Shown here one piece after another: positions 7,588 through 16,632 of a stretch of 64,000 bases of DNA. How positions within the stretch are numbered: position 1 is the first letter of the stretch; each line of letters starts with the position of its first letter. A model generated the notes under the pieces. That model was not told the DNA's origin, did no database searches, and worked only from the letters and a program-made list of their open reading frames with translations. Source of the DNA: Undibacterium pigrum (lineage in GTDB: Bacteria > Pseudomonadota > Gammaproteobacteria > Burkholderiales > Burkholderiaceae_D); NCBI RefSeq assembly GCF_003201815.1, contig NZ_QJKB01000001.1, positions 496,001-560,000 of the forward strand, given 5' to 3'. Made by a program: the position numbers and the translations under genes.

Positions 7588-9651
7588 TTACCAGATGCTG
7601 ACGCGTTCAGCTGGTGACAGGAACATCTTGTCACCTTCCTTGAGTTTGTAGGCATCGTAGAAGCCAGGCATATTACGCAGGGTGCCGTTCGCACGGATTT
7701 CACCAGGAGAGTGCGGGTCAGTCTTCAGGCGCGCAATCATCGCCTGATCACGCATTTTGCCACGCCATACCTGAGCAAAGCCCATGAAGAAGCGTTGATC
7801 GCCAGTCAGGCCACCAACTACCGGCGCTGGTTTGCCACCCAGTGACAGTTTATATGCCTTATAAGCAATTGCCAGACCGGAGTTGTCTGCAATATTTTCA
7901 CCCAGCGTCAATTCACCATTGACGTTATAACCTGGGATGGGGCTGAATGCGCTGTACTGTTTGATCAGCACGGCAGTCTTGGCGGCAAACTTGGCGTGAT
8001 CTTCTTTAGTCCACCAGTCACGCAGATTGCCCACGCCGTCATATTGCGCACCCTGGTCATCAAAACCATGGCTGATTTCGTGGCCGATTACCGCGCCTAT
8101 GCCACCGTAGTTAACGGCATCATCCGCTTTTGCATTGAAGAATGGTGGTTGCAGTATCGCTGCCGGGAAGACGATTTCGTTGAGTTCCGGATTGTAATAA
8201 GCGTTGACGGTTTGTGGCGTCATACCCCATTCATCACGGTCTACCGGTTTACCCAGTTTGTTCAGTTCAAATTGTGCAGCATATAAGCGTGCATTGCGCA
8301 AATTACCAACGGCATCACCTTTGGTGATCGTCAGACCAGAGTAATCGCGCCATTTGTTAGGGTAACCAATCTTGGGCATGAAAGTCGCCAGTTTTGCCTG
8401 GGCTTCTTTCTTGGTTTCCGGGCTCATCCAGTCCAGAGTGTCTATGCTTTGCTTGTAGGCCAGCAGCAGATTGCCAACCAGCTTTTCCATTCTTGCTTTG
8501 CTTTGAGCAGGGAAGTGCTTGGCGACATACAGTTTGCCCAGGCTTTCACCAAGAGCAGAGTCAGCCAGGCGCACACCACGTTTCCAGCGTGCTTCCTGAG
8601 CTGGAACACCTAACAGTGTCGTGGAGTTAAAGGCAAAATTTTCATCGCTGAATTTTGTCGGGAGTTGTCCTGCGGCAGAGCGCAGGATATGCCATTTGAA
8701 ATAGGTTTTCAGATTGTCGAGAGACGTATCTTGCAAAATCTTGCTCAGGCCTGTCAGGTAGCTAGGCTGGCTGACGATGATGTAATCTATCTTGCCTTTT
8801 GCACCCATTTCACCCAGATAGGAATTCCAGTCGTAGCCAGGTGTCAACGCATCGAGTTTGCTGATCTCAATTTTATTGTAAGCCTTGACCGGGTCACGCA
8901 ATTCAACCTTGGTCCATTGTATTTTAGCCAGTTCTGTTTCCAGTGCGAGAATGTCTGCAGCATGTTTGCCTGCGTCTTTATCGCCGGCCAGTGTCAGCAT
9001 TTTTTCTATATGCGTCAGATACTTGGCACGGAATTCTTTTAATTTTGCATCATCATTGTTCAGATAATAGTCACGATCTGGCAAGCCAAGACCTGATTGA
9101 GTGATGTCCAGAACGTATTTGGTGGAGTCCTTATTATCCTGATGAATCTGGAAGTCATAAGGTGCGCTTATGCTGGCGCGGTTCAGCCAGGCCATCAGAC
9201 CAGGGATTTGCTTTTTATCTGTCATGCCATCTACTTTGGCAAATTCAGCTTGCAAAGGTTTCAATCCCAGAGAGTCAATGTGGGCTGTATCCATATAACT
9301 GGCATACATGTCCGCAATTTTTTGTGCGTCCGTACCAGGTTTGTTTTTTGCCTTGGCCAGGCTTTCAATAATGGAATGCAGATGCGGAATAGTCGCTTCG
9401 CGCAAATCCATGAAAGCACCGGCAGAAGATCTGTCAGAAGGGATTTCTGTATTTTTTAACCAGCTACCATTCACGTGGCGGAAGAAGTCATCCTGGGCAC
9501 GCACTGCGGCATCATTATGTTTGGATTCTATGCCGGACAATAAGACCGATGTTGCAGATGCTGTTTTCGCTGGTTCTGCGGCGGTCGCGAGTTGACTGCC
9601 AACTGTACCGGCGATCATCAGCGCGATAGCGCTAAGTACTTGTGCTTTCAC
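7588..9651 (-). CDS. M13 family zinc metallopeptidase (neprilysin/PepO-like), exported
   Basis: An exported oligopeptidase of 687 residues. The zinc site is VIGHEISHGFDDQ (HExxH near residue 525) with the third ligand in GENIADNSGL near 585. The substrate-binding NAYYNPELNEIVFPA and the C-terminal DPHSPGEIRANG motif of M13 are present. The start is set at GTG 9651: it has an AGGAG ribosome site eight bases upstream and begins a clear signal peptide (VKAQVLSAIALMIAGTVGSQ, cleavage after ATAAEPA). The frame extends 24 codons further upstream to 9723, but that part does not look like a leader. It follows the dpp operon by 158 bases on the same strand. A role in breaking down peptides in the periplasm is likely but inferred. 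Confidence 0.93.
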   Translation of the reverse strand: MKAQVLSAIALMIAGTVGSQLATAAEPAKTASATSVLLSGIESKHNDAAVRAQDDFFRHVNGSWLKNTEIPSDRSSAGAFMDLREATIPHLHSIIESLAKAKNKPGTDAQKIADMYASYMDTAHIDSLGLKPLQAEFAKVDGMTDKKQIPGLMAWLNRASISAPYDFQIHQDNKDSTKYVLDITQSGLGLPDRDYYLNNDDAKLKEFRAKYLTHIEKMLTLAGDKDAGKHAADILALETELAKIQWTKVELRDPVKAYNKIEISKLDALTPGYDWNSYLGEMGAKGKIDYIIVSQPSYLTGLSKILQDTSLDNLKTYFKWHILRSAAGQLPTKFSDENFAFNSTTLLGVPAQEARWKRGVRLADSALGESLGKLYVAKHFPAQSKARMEKLVGNLLLAYKQSIDTLDWMSPETKKEAQAKLATFMPKIGYPNKWRDYSGLTITKGDAVGNLRNARLYAAQFELNKLGKPVDRDEWGMTPQTVNAYYNPELNEIVFPAAILQPPFFNAKADDAVNYGGIGAVIGHEISHGFDDQGAQYDGVGNLRDWWTKEDHAKFAAKTAVLIKQYSAFSPIPGYNVNGELTLGENIADNSGLAIAYKAYKLSLGGKPAPVVGGLTGDQRFFMGFAQVWRGKMRDQAMIARLKTDPHSPGEIRANGTLRNMPGFYDAYKLKEGDKMFLSPAERVSIW

Positions 9652-9809
9652 TTGGGGGTCTCCTGGGAGTGAAGGTTGGGTTAAAAATAAGGCAAGCTTT
9701 ACGCTTGCCCTGGATGTTGCCACAAAAACAAATTTAGTATCTGCAGCAATCCCTGAGTCTGATTGAGACTGCGAGAGTTTAACGAAGTTCGCCAGATTTA
9801 GTAAAAGTT

Positions 9810-10799
9810 TTAGATAATTTCTTCCACTCTGTGGCAGGCGACGAGCCGGTTGTCAAATGGGCGCAATAGAGGTATTTCTTGACGACATCTTTCATTGGCA
9901 TGCGGGCAGCGATTATTGAAGGCGCATCCGGGTGGTGGGGCTAGCGGCGAGGGCAATTCGCCGTCCAGCATCATTTTTTGCTGGCGCTGCGCCGGATCTA
10001 TACGTGGAGTTGATGCCAGCAAAGCCTTGGTATAAGGGTGCAGCGGGCACTGGAAAATGCTTTGCTTGTCGCCATGTTCTACGGTTTTCCCAAGGTACAT
10101 GACCAGAACATCGTCGGCTATATGCTCAACTACTGACAGGTTATGTGAGATGAACAGGTAGGCGACACCATTTTGTTGTTGCAAATCCATTAACAAGTTC
10201 AAGACTTGTGCCTGGATTGATACATCCAGTGCCGAGACTGGTTCATCGGCGACGATGACTTCAGGATCAAGCATGAGTGCCCTGGCGATAGCTATGCGCT
10301 GCCTTTGTCCACCTGAAAACATATGGGGATAGCGCCCATAATGCTCAGGCCGCAAGCCTACTTTTGCCATCATGGCACGCGCTTTTTCTTCACGTTCGGC
10401 AGATGGCAGGCGAGTGTTGATGATCAAGGGCTCTTCCAGCATGGCTCCCACTTTTTTGCGGGGGTTCAGACTGGCATAGGGGTTCTGGAAAACCATTTGG
10501 ACTAGCGGACGCACTTGCTTGAGGGTGAGCTTGTCAGCATGGGCTATGTTTTTGCCGCCCATCCATAGTTCGCCGCTGCTCGGCGTTTCTATCATGGTAA
10601 TCTGGCGGGCGAGGGTAGACTTGCCGCAACCTGATTCACCAACCACGGCCAGGGTTTTGCCAGCAGTCAGCTGGAACGAGACACCGTCCAGCGCTTTTGC
10701 CATTGCTTTGGGTTTGAGAAAGCCTTGTGACACAGCGTAATGCTTGGCCAGGTTTTTTGCTTCCAGTAAAACAGGGGTAGTGGGGGTATTTTGCATCAT
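9810..10799 (-). CDS. dppF: Peptide ABC transporter ATP-binding protein DppF
   Basis: A 329-residue ATPase, one of the two nucleotide-binding subunits of a dipeptide/oligopeptide importer. Walker A is GESGCGKST near residue 54, the signature [15 protein letters not shown], Walker [13 protein letters not shown] and the switch His in LFISHNLSV. The C-terminal oligopeptide-transporter extension is present with three cysteines ([14 protein letters not shown]), matching the iron-sulfur-binding tail known from OppD/DppD-type ATPases. Its ATG overlaps the dppD stop codon, so translation is coupled. It is the last gene of dppABCDF. Confidence 0.93.
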   Translation of the reverse strand: MMQNTPTTPVLLEAKNLAKHYAVSQGFLKPKAMAKALDGVSFQLTAGKTLAVVGESGCGKSTLARQITMIETPSSGELWMGGKNIAHADKLTLKQVRPLVQMVFQNPYASLNPRKKVGAMLEEPLIINTRLPSAEREEKARAMMAKVGLRPEHYGRYPHMFSGGQRQRIAIARALMLDPEVIVADEPVSALDVSIQAQVLNLLMDLQQQNGVAYLFISHNLSVVEHIADDVLVMYLGKTVEHGDKQSIFQCPLHPYTKALLASTPRIDPAQRQQKMMLDGELPSPLAPPPGCAFNNRCPHANERCRQEIPLLRPFDNRLVACHRVEEII

Positions 10800-11812
10800 G
10801 CTGCCTGATCAGTTTGTGTAGCTTGCCAACCGTTACCTGGCACACCTCGCGCATCCAGCGGGAAATGGCAACGCACCCGGGCATTTGCCTGTCCCTGCAA
10901 TTGCGGCCTTTCAGTTTGACAGCGCCCAGTAGCATAACTGCAGCGCGGTGAGAGCAGGCAGCCTGTCGGCCGGTCATGCAGGCCGGGCACTACGCCAGGT
11001 ATGGTTTGCAGACGTGCTTTACCCAAATTATGTTCGGGCAAGGCTGCCAGTAAAGCCTGGGTATATGGATGTTTTGGGGTGTCGAATATTTCTGGCACGG
11101 TACCAGTTTCCAGTACCTGGCCAGCATACATCACGACAACACGCTTGGCAGTCTGGGCAACTACCGCCAGGTCATGGGTGATCAGCATCAGGGCCATGCC
11201 ACGTTCACGCTGCAATTGCAGTAATAATTCCAGCATTTGCGCTTGTACGGTAACGTCCAGAGCAGTAGTCGGTTCATCAGCTATCAGCAGGCGTGGGTTG
11301 CAGGCGATGGCGATAGCCACCATCACACGCTGGCTCATACCGCCTGAGAGTTGGTGGGGATAGGCATCCATGCGCCTTTCCGGATCGGGGATGTCGACTT
11401 GTTTTAATAAAGCCAGCGCCTTGGCGCGCAAGTCTTTTTCCTTGCCGCCCTGATGCAGGCGCAGGGTTTCCATCAACTGAAAAGCGACTGTATAACAGGG
11501 ATTCAGGCTGGTCATAGGATCTTGAAAGATCATGGCGATATCCTTGCCCAGCAATTGCCGTCTTTCCTTGTCCTTCATCTTCAGCAGATCGCGGCCATCA
11601 AATTCCATTTGATCTGCGCGTACACGTCCAGGAAAATCGATCAGGCCCATCAAGGCCAGCGAGGTCACACTTTTGCCTGAACCTGATTCACCGACGATGC
11701 CAACCACTTCACCTTGTTCTATGAACAGATCAAGACCATCAACTGCCTTGAATGGCTGAGCTTCCGAGCCAAATTCAACGCGTAAATTTTTAATATCCAA
11801 TAATGGTTTCAT
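10796..11812 (-). CDS. dppD: Peptide ABC transporter ATP-binding protein DppD
   Basis: A 338-residue ATPase, partner of DppF at the cytosolic face of the peptide importer. Walker A is GESGSGKS near residue 41, the signature [17 protein letters not shown], Walker [13 protein letters not shown] and the switch His ITHDLAVV. The C-terminal oligo_HPY extension has the cysteine pattern [14 protein letters not shown]. It starts 14 bases after dppC and overlaps dppF by four bases. Length and motif order are normal for the family. Confidence 0.93.
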   Translation of the reverse strand: MKPLLDIKNLRVEFGSEAQPFKAVDGLDLFIEQGEVVGIVGESGSGKSVTSLALMGLIDFPGRVRADQMEFDGRDLLKMKDKERRQLLGKDIAMIFQDPMTSLNPCYTVAFQLMETLRLHQGGKEKDLRAKALALLKQVDIPDPERRMDAYPHQLSGGMSQRVMVAIAIACNPRLLIADEPTTALDVTVQAQMLELLLQLQRERGMALMLITHDLAVVAQTAKRVVVMYAGQVLETGTVPEIFDTPKHPYTQALLAALPEHNLGKARLQTIPGVVPGLHDRPTGCLLSPRCSYATGRCQTERPQLQGQANARVRCHFPLDARGVPGNGWQATQTDQAA

Positions 11813-11826
11813 GTCGAATCTTTTGT

Positions 11827-12762
11827 TCAGCGTTTTAACTTGGGATCGAGTGCATCGCGCAAGCCATCACCCATGAGGTTAAAGGCCAGTACGGAAATCA
11901 AAATCGCCAGACCAGGGAAGGTGACTACCCACCAGGCGCTTTGTATGAATTCCATGGCGCTGGCCAGCATAGAGCCCCATTCTGGTGTTGGCGGCTGTGC
12001 GCCAAGACCCAGGAAACCCAGTGCTGCCGCGTCCAGTATCGCCGTAGAAAATCCCAGCGTAGCCTGCACAATGATAGGGGCCGCGCAGTTAGGCAGCACG
12101 CAATTAAACATCAAACGCAAATTACCAGCACCCGCTATGCGGGAGGCATTGACGTAATCCTTGTTCAGTTCACCACTGACTGCTGCGCGTGTCAGCCTGG
12201 CATACGAAGGCATGAGGACGATGGCAATAGCATACATGGCATTCATCAGGCCAGGGCCGAGTATCGCTACGACTGCGATTGCCAGCAACAGGCTGGGCAG
12301 GGCTTGCAGGATATCCATGAAACGTACGATGATCGTTTCCAGCATGCGGGCAAAGCGCCCGGTCCAACTGCGGGAAAAACCTGCAATCAGACCCAGGGTC
12401 ACACCCACACCCATGGACAGGGTAACGGAAACCAGACCGATGAACAGCGACAGCCGTGAGCCGTGAATGAGGCGGGACAAAATATCGCGGCCAACTGGAT
12501 CAGTGCCGAGTATGAATTTACTGCTGCCAGTTGCTGTCCATGCGGGTGGTACCAGCGTGGATTCGCGAAATTGTTCTATGGCAGAGTGCGGCGCTATCCA
12601 TTCCGCGAACAGAGCACATAAACTCATTATGCCAACCAGCACCAGGCCGATGACCGCACCGCGGTTTTGCTTGAAGTAATGCCAGAACTCAATCAGGGGA
12701 TGAGGTGGCGACAAGTTTGCAGTAGCAGCTACCGCATTGGCAGGTAAATTGGTATTGCTCAT
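11827..12762 (-). CDS. dppC: Peptide ABC transporter permease DppC
   Basis: A 311-residue inner-membrane permease with an N-terminal helix (residues 38-60), the [16 protein letters not shown] segment typical of DppC/OppC, and five further helices. The EAA loop that contacts the ATPases is visible around [21 protein letters not shown]. The C terminus ends with the conserved [17 protein letters not shown]. It pairs with DppB to form the peptide channel. The 48-base gap to dppB fits one transcript. Confidence 0.93.
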   Translation of the reverse strand: MSNTNLPANAVAATANLSPPHPLIEFWHYFKQNRGAVIGLVLVGIMSLCALFAEWIAPHSAIEQFRESTLVPPAWTATGSSKFILGTDPVGRDILSRLIHGSRLSLFIGLVSVTLSMGVGVTLGLIAGFSRSWTGRFARMLETIIVRFMDILQALPSLLLAIAVVAILGPGLMNAMYAIAIVLMPSYARLTRAAVSGELNKDYVNASRIAGAGNLRLMFNCVLPNCAAPIIVQATLGFSTAILDAAALGFLGLGAQPPTPEWGSMLASAMEFIQSAWWVVTFPGLAILISVLAFNLMGDGLRDALDPKLKR

Positions 12763-12810
12763 AATTCTGCGATCAAATCTTTTAAATGATGAGTGAAATT
12801 GGGCATCACA

Positions 12811-13815
12811 TTAATGGCGTATGCGCGGATTGATCACACCGTACAGCACGTCAACAATGAGGTTGACGGTGATGACGATCGTGGCGATCAGCAATATCCC
12901 GCCTTGCACGGTTGGGTAATCACGCCTTTGTATCGCTTCAATCAACCACTTGCCTATGCCTGGCCAGGAAAAGATGGTTTCAGTCAGGATGGCACCAGCC
13001 AGCAGCGTACCGACTTGCATGCCGATGACGGTGACGACAGGTATCAACGCGTTGCGCAAGGCATGCACCCAGACTACCCGCATCCATGACATGCCTTTGG
13101 CACGTGCGGTACGCACATAATCTTCTTTAAGCACTTCCAGCATCGCAGAGCGGGTCATACGTGCAATCACAGCCAGTGGAATAGTGCCAAGTGCAATCGC
13201 TGGCAAGATCAAATGCATGACTGCTGATTTGAAGGCACCTTCTTCACCTGACAGCAGGGTGTCAACCAGCATCAGACCAGTCACATGCGGCAAATCAAAC
13301 AGGATGTCGATGCGACCAGACACCGGCGTCCAGCCCAGGGTCACTGAAAACATCAGGATGAGCAAGAGCGCCCACCAGAAAATAGGCATGGAGTATCCAG
13401 TCAGGGACGCACCCATGACGGAATAATCAAGAAAAGTATTACGCTTCAAGGCAGCCAATATACCAGCTGGCAGGCCAAGCACAACGGCAAAAATAATTGC
13501 GCATAGCGATAGTTCCAGCGTTGCCGGAAACAGGGTGAAAAATTCTTTGCTGACCAGTTCCTGCGTGATGATGGAACGCCCCAGGTCGCCTTGCAGGACT
13601 TTGCCCAGATAAGAAAAATATTGCTGGTATAAAGGCTGATCCAGCCCATACAAATGCATGAGACTGGCATACCGTTCGGCGTCCATGCCGCGCTCGCCTG
13701 TCATGGCTTCGACAACATTACCGGGTATCAGATGTATCAAAGAAAAAACCAACAGTGTGATGCCAAGGAAAGTTGGGATGACTACACCCAGGCGTCGGAG
13801 AATAAAACCCAGCAT
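12811..13815 (-). CDS. dppB: Peptide ABC transporter permease DppB
   Basis: A 334-residue inner-membrane permease. It opens with the family signature MLGFILRRLGVVIPTFLGIT and the segment LIHLIPGNVVEAM. A large periplasmic loop and five further helices follow. The EAA motif RTARAKGMSWMRVVWVHALRN docks the ATPase subunits. The C-terminal VIVDVLYGVINPRIRH is the usual ending of DppB/GsiC proteins. It lies 136 bases downstream of dppA, with a hairpin in between. Confidence 0.93.
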   Translation of the reverse strand: MLGFILRRLGVVIPTFLGITLLVFSLIHLIPGNVVEAMTGERGMDAERYASLMHLYGLDQPLYQQYFSYLGKVLQGDLGRSIITQELVSKEFFTLFPATLELSLCAIIFAVVLGLPAGILAALKRNTFLDYSVMGASLTGYSMPIFWWALLLILMFSVTLGWTPVSGRIDILFDLPHVTGLMLVDTLLSGEEGAFKSAVMHLILPAIALGTIPLAVIARMTRSAMLEVLKEDYVRTARAKGMSWMRVVWVHALRNALIPVVTVIGMQVGTLLAGAILTETIFSWPGIGKWLIEAIQRRDYPTVQGGILLIATIVITVNLIVDVLYGVINPRIRH

Positions 13816-13888
13816 CGAAAAACCTTTTTTAAGACAAGCTTATGAACAACGTCATAAAGACTGAAAAAGCAACAAGCAGATACAACGA

Positions 13889-13925
13889 TGGCACCAAATT
13901 GCAGGTGTTCAGCAAAATTGGTGCC
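13889..13925 (-). promoter_or_regulatory. Intercistronic hairpin between dppA and dppB
   Basis: A 9-bp perfect stem (TGGCACCAA / TTGGTGCCA), extended by two more pairs after a mismatch, just after the dppA stop on the minus strand. There is no T-run, so it is more likely an mRNA-stabilising or partial-attenuation hairpin. Such hairpins commonly make the binding-protein transcript more abundant than the permease part. Confidence 0.5.
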
Positions 13926-13951
13926 ACGTGTTGTTCACCAGTAAGCAGTAC

Positions 13952-15571
13952 TTATTTATCCAAATCTACTTTTTTAAAGTAATGATGTGCAGTGGAGTCC
14001 ATTTTGAAACCAATCACATTCTTGCGTACTGGTGTGTAACGCAAAGAGTGTGCCAACAGAAGTAAAGGTGCTTCTTCGCGCACTATTTCCTGGGCTTTTT
14101 CGTAAAGCTTGGCTCTTTCAGCCTGTTTTGGTGTCAATTTGGCTTTTTGGATCAGGTCTTCATAATCCTTATTGCACCATCTTGGAATATTGCCGCCGCC
14201 TTTGACAGCTTCACATCCCAAAATTGGCTCAAAGAAATTATCCGGGTCGCCATTGTCGCCAGACCAGCCAAACATCATGGCATGCTGCTCGCCCGTTTTG
14301 CTGCGTTTTTTATACTCTGTCCATTCGTAAGTGGTCAGCTTGGTTTTGACGCCCACTTTTGCCCAGTCTGCCTGTATCAACTCAGCCATGCGCTTGCCGT
14401 CTGGATTGTAGGGGCGGGATACTGGCAAATACCAGAGTTCAACTTCCAGGCCATTTGCATAACCCGCCTTGGCCAGCAATTCTTTGGCCTGAGCGACATC
14501 GTAAGGATATTCCTTGATCTTGTCGTTATACGACCACATGGTAGGAGGGATAACGTTCTTGGCGACCTGGCCTGTGCCTGCATACACAGACTTTAATATC
14601 GATGCGCGATCAACAGCCAGATTCAAAGCCTGACGCACCAGCTTGTTATCAAAAGGCTTTTTCTCCACATTGAAGCCGACATAGCCAATATTTAAACCCT
14701 GTTGCGACAACAGTTTGATATTTGGATCGCTCTTCATCAACTCCACATCTGCTGGTTTTGGCAAAGCCATGACATGGCATTCGCCCGCCTTGAGTTTGGC
14801 ATAACGTACCGACGCATCCGGGGTAATTGCGTAAATCAGATTATCGATTTTTGGACGGCCATCCCAATAGCCATCATGTGCCTTGTAGCGGATGATGGCA
14901 TCTTTTTGGTAAGAGACGAACTGGAAGGCACCTGTGCCTATGATTTCTTTGTCGATCAGTTCTGGCGTGCCTGCCGCCTTCATTTTCTGCGCATATTCAG
15001 CAGAATGGACAGACATGAAATCCATGGTCAGTGTGGCGAGAAATGGCGCTTCCTGACGTTTGAGTTTAAAGCGCACTGTCAGGTCATCAACTTTTTCCAG
15101 CTTGTCGACGATCTTGGCTATGCCCAGATCCTGGAAATAGGCATAAGTTTGACCGGGCGTATTTTTATTGAAGGGATGATTTTCATCCGCCATGCGATAA
15201 AAACTGAAAAGAATATCGTCAGCATTCAGGTCGCGGCTGGGTTTGAATTTGGCATTGCTGTGGAATTTGACACCCTTGCGCAGCTTGAAGGTATAGGTCA
15301 GTCCATCTGCAGAAATATCCCAGGATTCTGCCAGGGCAGGGGTAATATTGGTAGTGCCGGTCTCCATTTCCACCAGACGGTTATACATGGGCACTGAGCC
15401 CGCATCTGCTGTCGTGCCGGTAGTAAAGAACTGCGGATTAAAACCTTCCGGACTACCTTCAGAGCAATATACCAAAGTCTTGGCGGCCATCGCCGCGCCA
15501 GCGTGCAAACCTGCAAAAGCGCCAATGACAACCAAAGCGCCAGTCTTCAACAGCCAATTACCTTTTTTCAT
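13952..15571 (-). CDS. dppA: Peptide ABC transporter substrate-binding protein DppA
   Basis: A 539-residue periplasmic solute-binding protein of family 5 (SBP_bac_5). The signal peptide runs MKKGNWLLKTGALVVIGAFA with cleavage after AAMA near residue 30. The mature protein opens TLVYCSEGSPEGFNPQFFTT, and the family signature around AESWDISADGLTYTFKLRKGVKF is present. Length matches E. coli DppA (535). It captures di- or tripeptides, and in some bacteria also heme or 5-aminolevulinate, for DppBCDF. It is the first gene of the operon, with a hairpin and a weak promoter upstream. Confidence 0.93.
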   Translation of the reverse strand: MKKGNWLLKTGALVVIGAFAGLHAGAAMAAKTLVYCSEGSPEGFNPQFFTTGTTADAGSVPMYNRLVEMETGTTNITPALAESWDISADGLTYTFKLRKGVKFHSNAKFKPSRDLNADDILFSFYRMADENHPFNKNTPGQTYAYFQDLGIAKIVDKLEKVDDLTVRFKLKRQEAPFLATLTMDFMSVHSAEYAQKMKAAGTPELIDKEIIGTGAFQFVSYQKDAIIRYKAHDGYWDGRPKIDNLIYAITPDASVRYAKLKAGECHVMALPKPADVELMKSDPNIKLLSQQGLNIGYVGFNVEKKPFDNKLVRQALNLAVDRASILKSVYAGTGQVAKNVIPPTMWSYNDKIKEYPYDVAQAKELLAKAGYANGLEVELWYLPVSRPYNPDGKRMAELIQADWAKVGVKTKLTTYEWTEYKKRSKTGEQHAMMFGWSGDNGDPDNFFEPILGCEAVKGGGNIPRWCNKDYEDLIQKAKLTPKQAERAKLYEKAQEIVREEAPLLLLAHSLRYTPVRKNVIGFKMDSTAHHYFKKVDLDK

Positions 15572-15631
15572 CCAGACTCTCCACAGTGAATAAGTACCAG
15601 TAAAAACGACAAATCGATTGTGCCATAGCCG

Positions 15632-15658
15632 ACTGCACAGGTTTTTGTATTGTGCAGT
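15632..15658. promoter_or_regulatory. 8-bp inverted repeat in the dppA leader
   Basis: ACTGCACA and TGTGCAGT flank an 11-base loop, 60-87 bases upstream of the dppA ATG. It overlaps the predicted transcription start, so it could be an operator or a 5' leader hairpin. There is no T-tract in the dppA direction. Confidence 0.4.
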
Positions 15659-15661
15659 AAT

Positions 15662-15690
15662 TCGATAAGATTTGTATTATTTTGTTACAA
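15662..15690 (-). promoter_or_regulatory. Candidate dppA promoter
   Basis: On the minus strand, TTGTAA (15690-15685), a 17-base spacer and TATCGA (15667-15662). The -10 box is weak. It would start transcription near 15655, leaving a leader of about 85 bases before the dppA ATG. Confidence 0.3.
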
Positions 15691-15907
15691 GGCCGAAGAA
15701 AATTTTGAAAATTAAACTGACAAACCTGAATGACGCTATTCGATGGATTCTCTTGCAAAGAAGATTTGTCTGGTGTTGCAAATATGATGCACGAGCATGT
15801 TGTATCTCGTTCCTCATAGCCACGGAACCAAAAGATATGCTATGCCGTCATATTGCTATGTAAGTCCAACGCATAAGCAAGAACAAATATCATCATTATT
15901 TAAACGT

Positions 15908-16618
15908 ATGCATTCCATTACCGAAAACATTATCAGGCCTGATGGCAGGATGCTGGAGATAATTGCAGAGTTTCCTGCAGGAACCGGACCTTTCCCGGCA
16001 TTGATGCTGGCTCCGGGCCTTCGTTATGACATGCATAGGCCAGTCATTGCGCAAACTGCCAATTACTTGTTGGCGGGAGGCTTTGCAGTATTCAGGTTTA
16101 ACTGGTCGTTTTACACGGCTGATACTGAGCACGGTCAGCCAAGTGAGGATTTGAATACGGAGTTGCAAGACTTGCGCATGGTATTAAATCTGGCAAAAAA
16201 CGACAAACGCATACAGCAGCAGCAAATTTCGGTTGCTGGTAAATCTTTTGGTTCCATCGTGGCGTGGCGTGTTTTCCGGGAAGAGGCTGGGCTAAAAAGT
16301 TGTGCCTTGCTGACACCGCTGTGCGTGGCCGATAAATCGGGAAATCATGTGCTGAGTCTGGTCGAAAAAAATTATCCAGATGCGGCATCAGAGAACAGAC
16401 CTGTCCTCATGCTTGCCGGCAATGCAGATCCTTATTGTGAGCTGACTACCCTCCATCAATTTGTGGCGAGTACATCATCGACAAATTTACATATTGTCGC
16501 GATGGAAGGTAATCACAGCTTGGAGATACAAGATGCCGATGCGACTGTGGCCGCCAGCAAATTTGCGCATAACCTGCTATTGCTGGGCGACCATATACTG
16601 CATTTTTTGCAGGAATAA
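15908..16618 (+). CDS. Small alpha/beta hydrolase (dienelactone hydrolase / Tex30-like)
   Basis: A 236-residue cytosolic alpha/beta-hydrolase fold protein. The nucleophile elbow is VAGKSFGSIVAW (Ser113). The acid lies in LAGNADPYCE (Asp near 180) and the His in EGNHSLEIQD (near 205), giving a complete catalytic triad. The oxyanion region is LMLAPGLRYDMHRPV. There is no signal peptide. The start was set at ATG 15908 rather than 15797 because the family begins just here. It is convergent with recJ, 14 bases apart. The substrate is unknown; the closest resemblance is to the KANL3/Tex30-type hydrolases. Confidence 0.8.
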   Translation: MHSITENIIRPDGRMLEIIAEFPAGTGPFPALMLAPGLRYDMHRPVIAQTANYLLAGGFAVFRFNWSFYTADTEHGQPSEDLNTELQDLRMVLNLAKNDKRIQQQQISVAGKSFGSIVAWRVFREEAGLKSCALLTPLCVADKSGNHVLSLVEKNYPDAASENRPVLMLAGNADPYCELTTLHQFVASTSSTNLHIVAMEGNHSLEIQDADATVAASKFAHNLLLLGDHILHFLQE

Positions 16619-16632
16619 AAGGCAGGGCAACA

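Larger units (their letters stand above)
15572..15907. other. Divergent intergenic region, dppA / hydrolase
   Basis: 336 bases without a convincing gene. It holds the dppA promoter candidate and hairpin listed separately. Toward the hydrolase there is an open frame back to an ATG at 15797, but its extra 37 residues (Cys- and His-rich, no family resemblance) look non-coding. No RNA gene or repeat was recognised. Confidence 0.5.
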
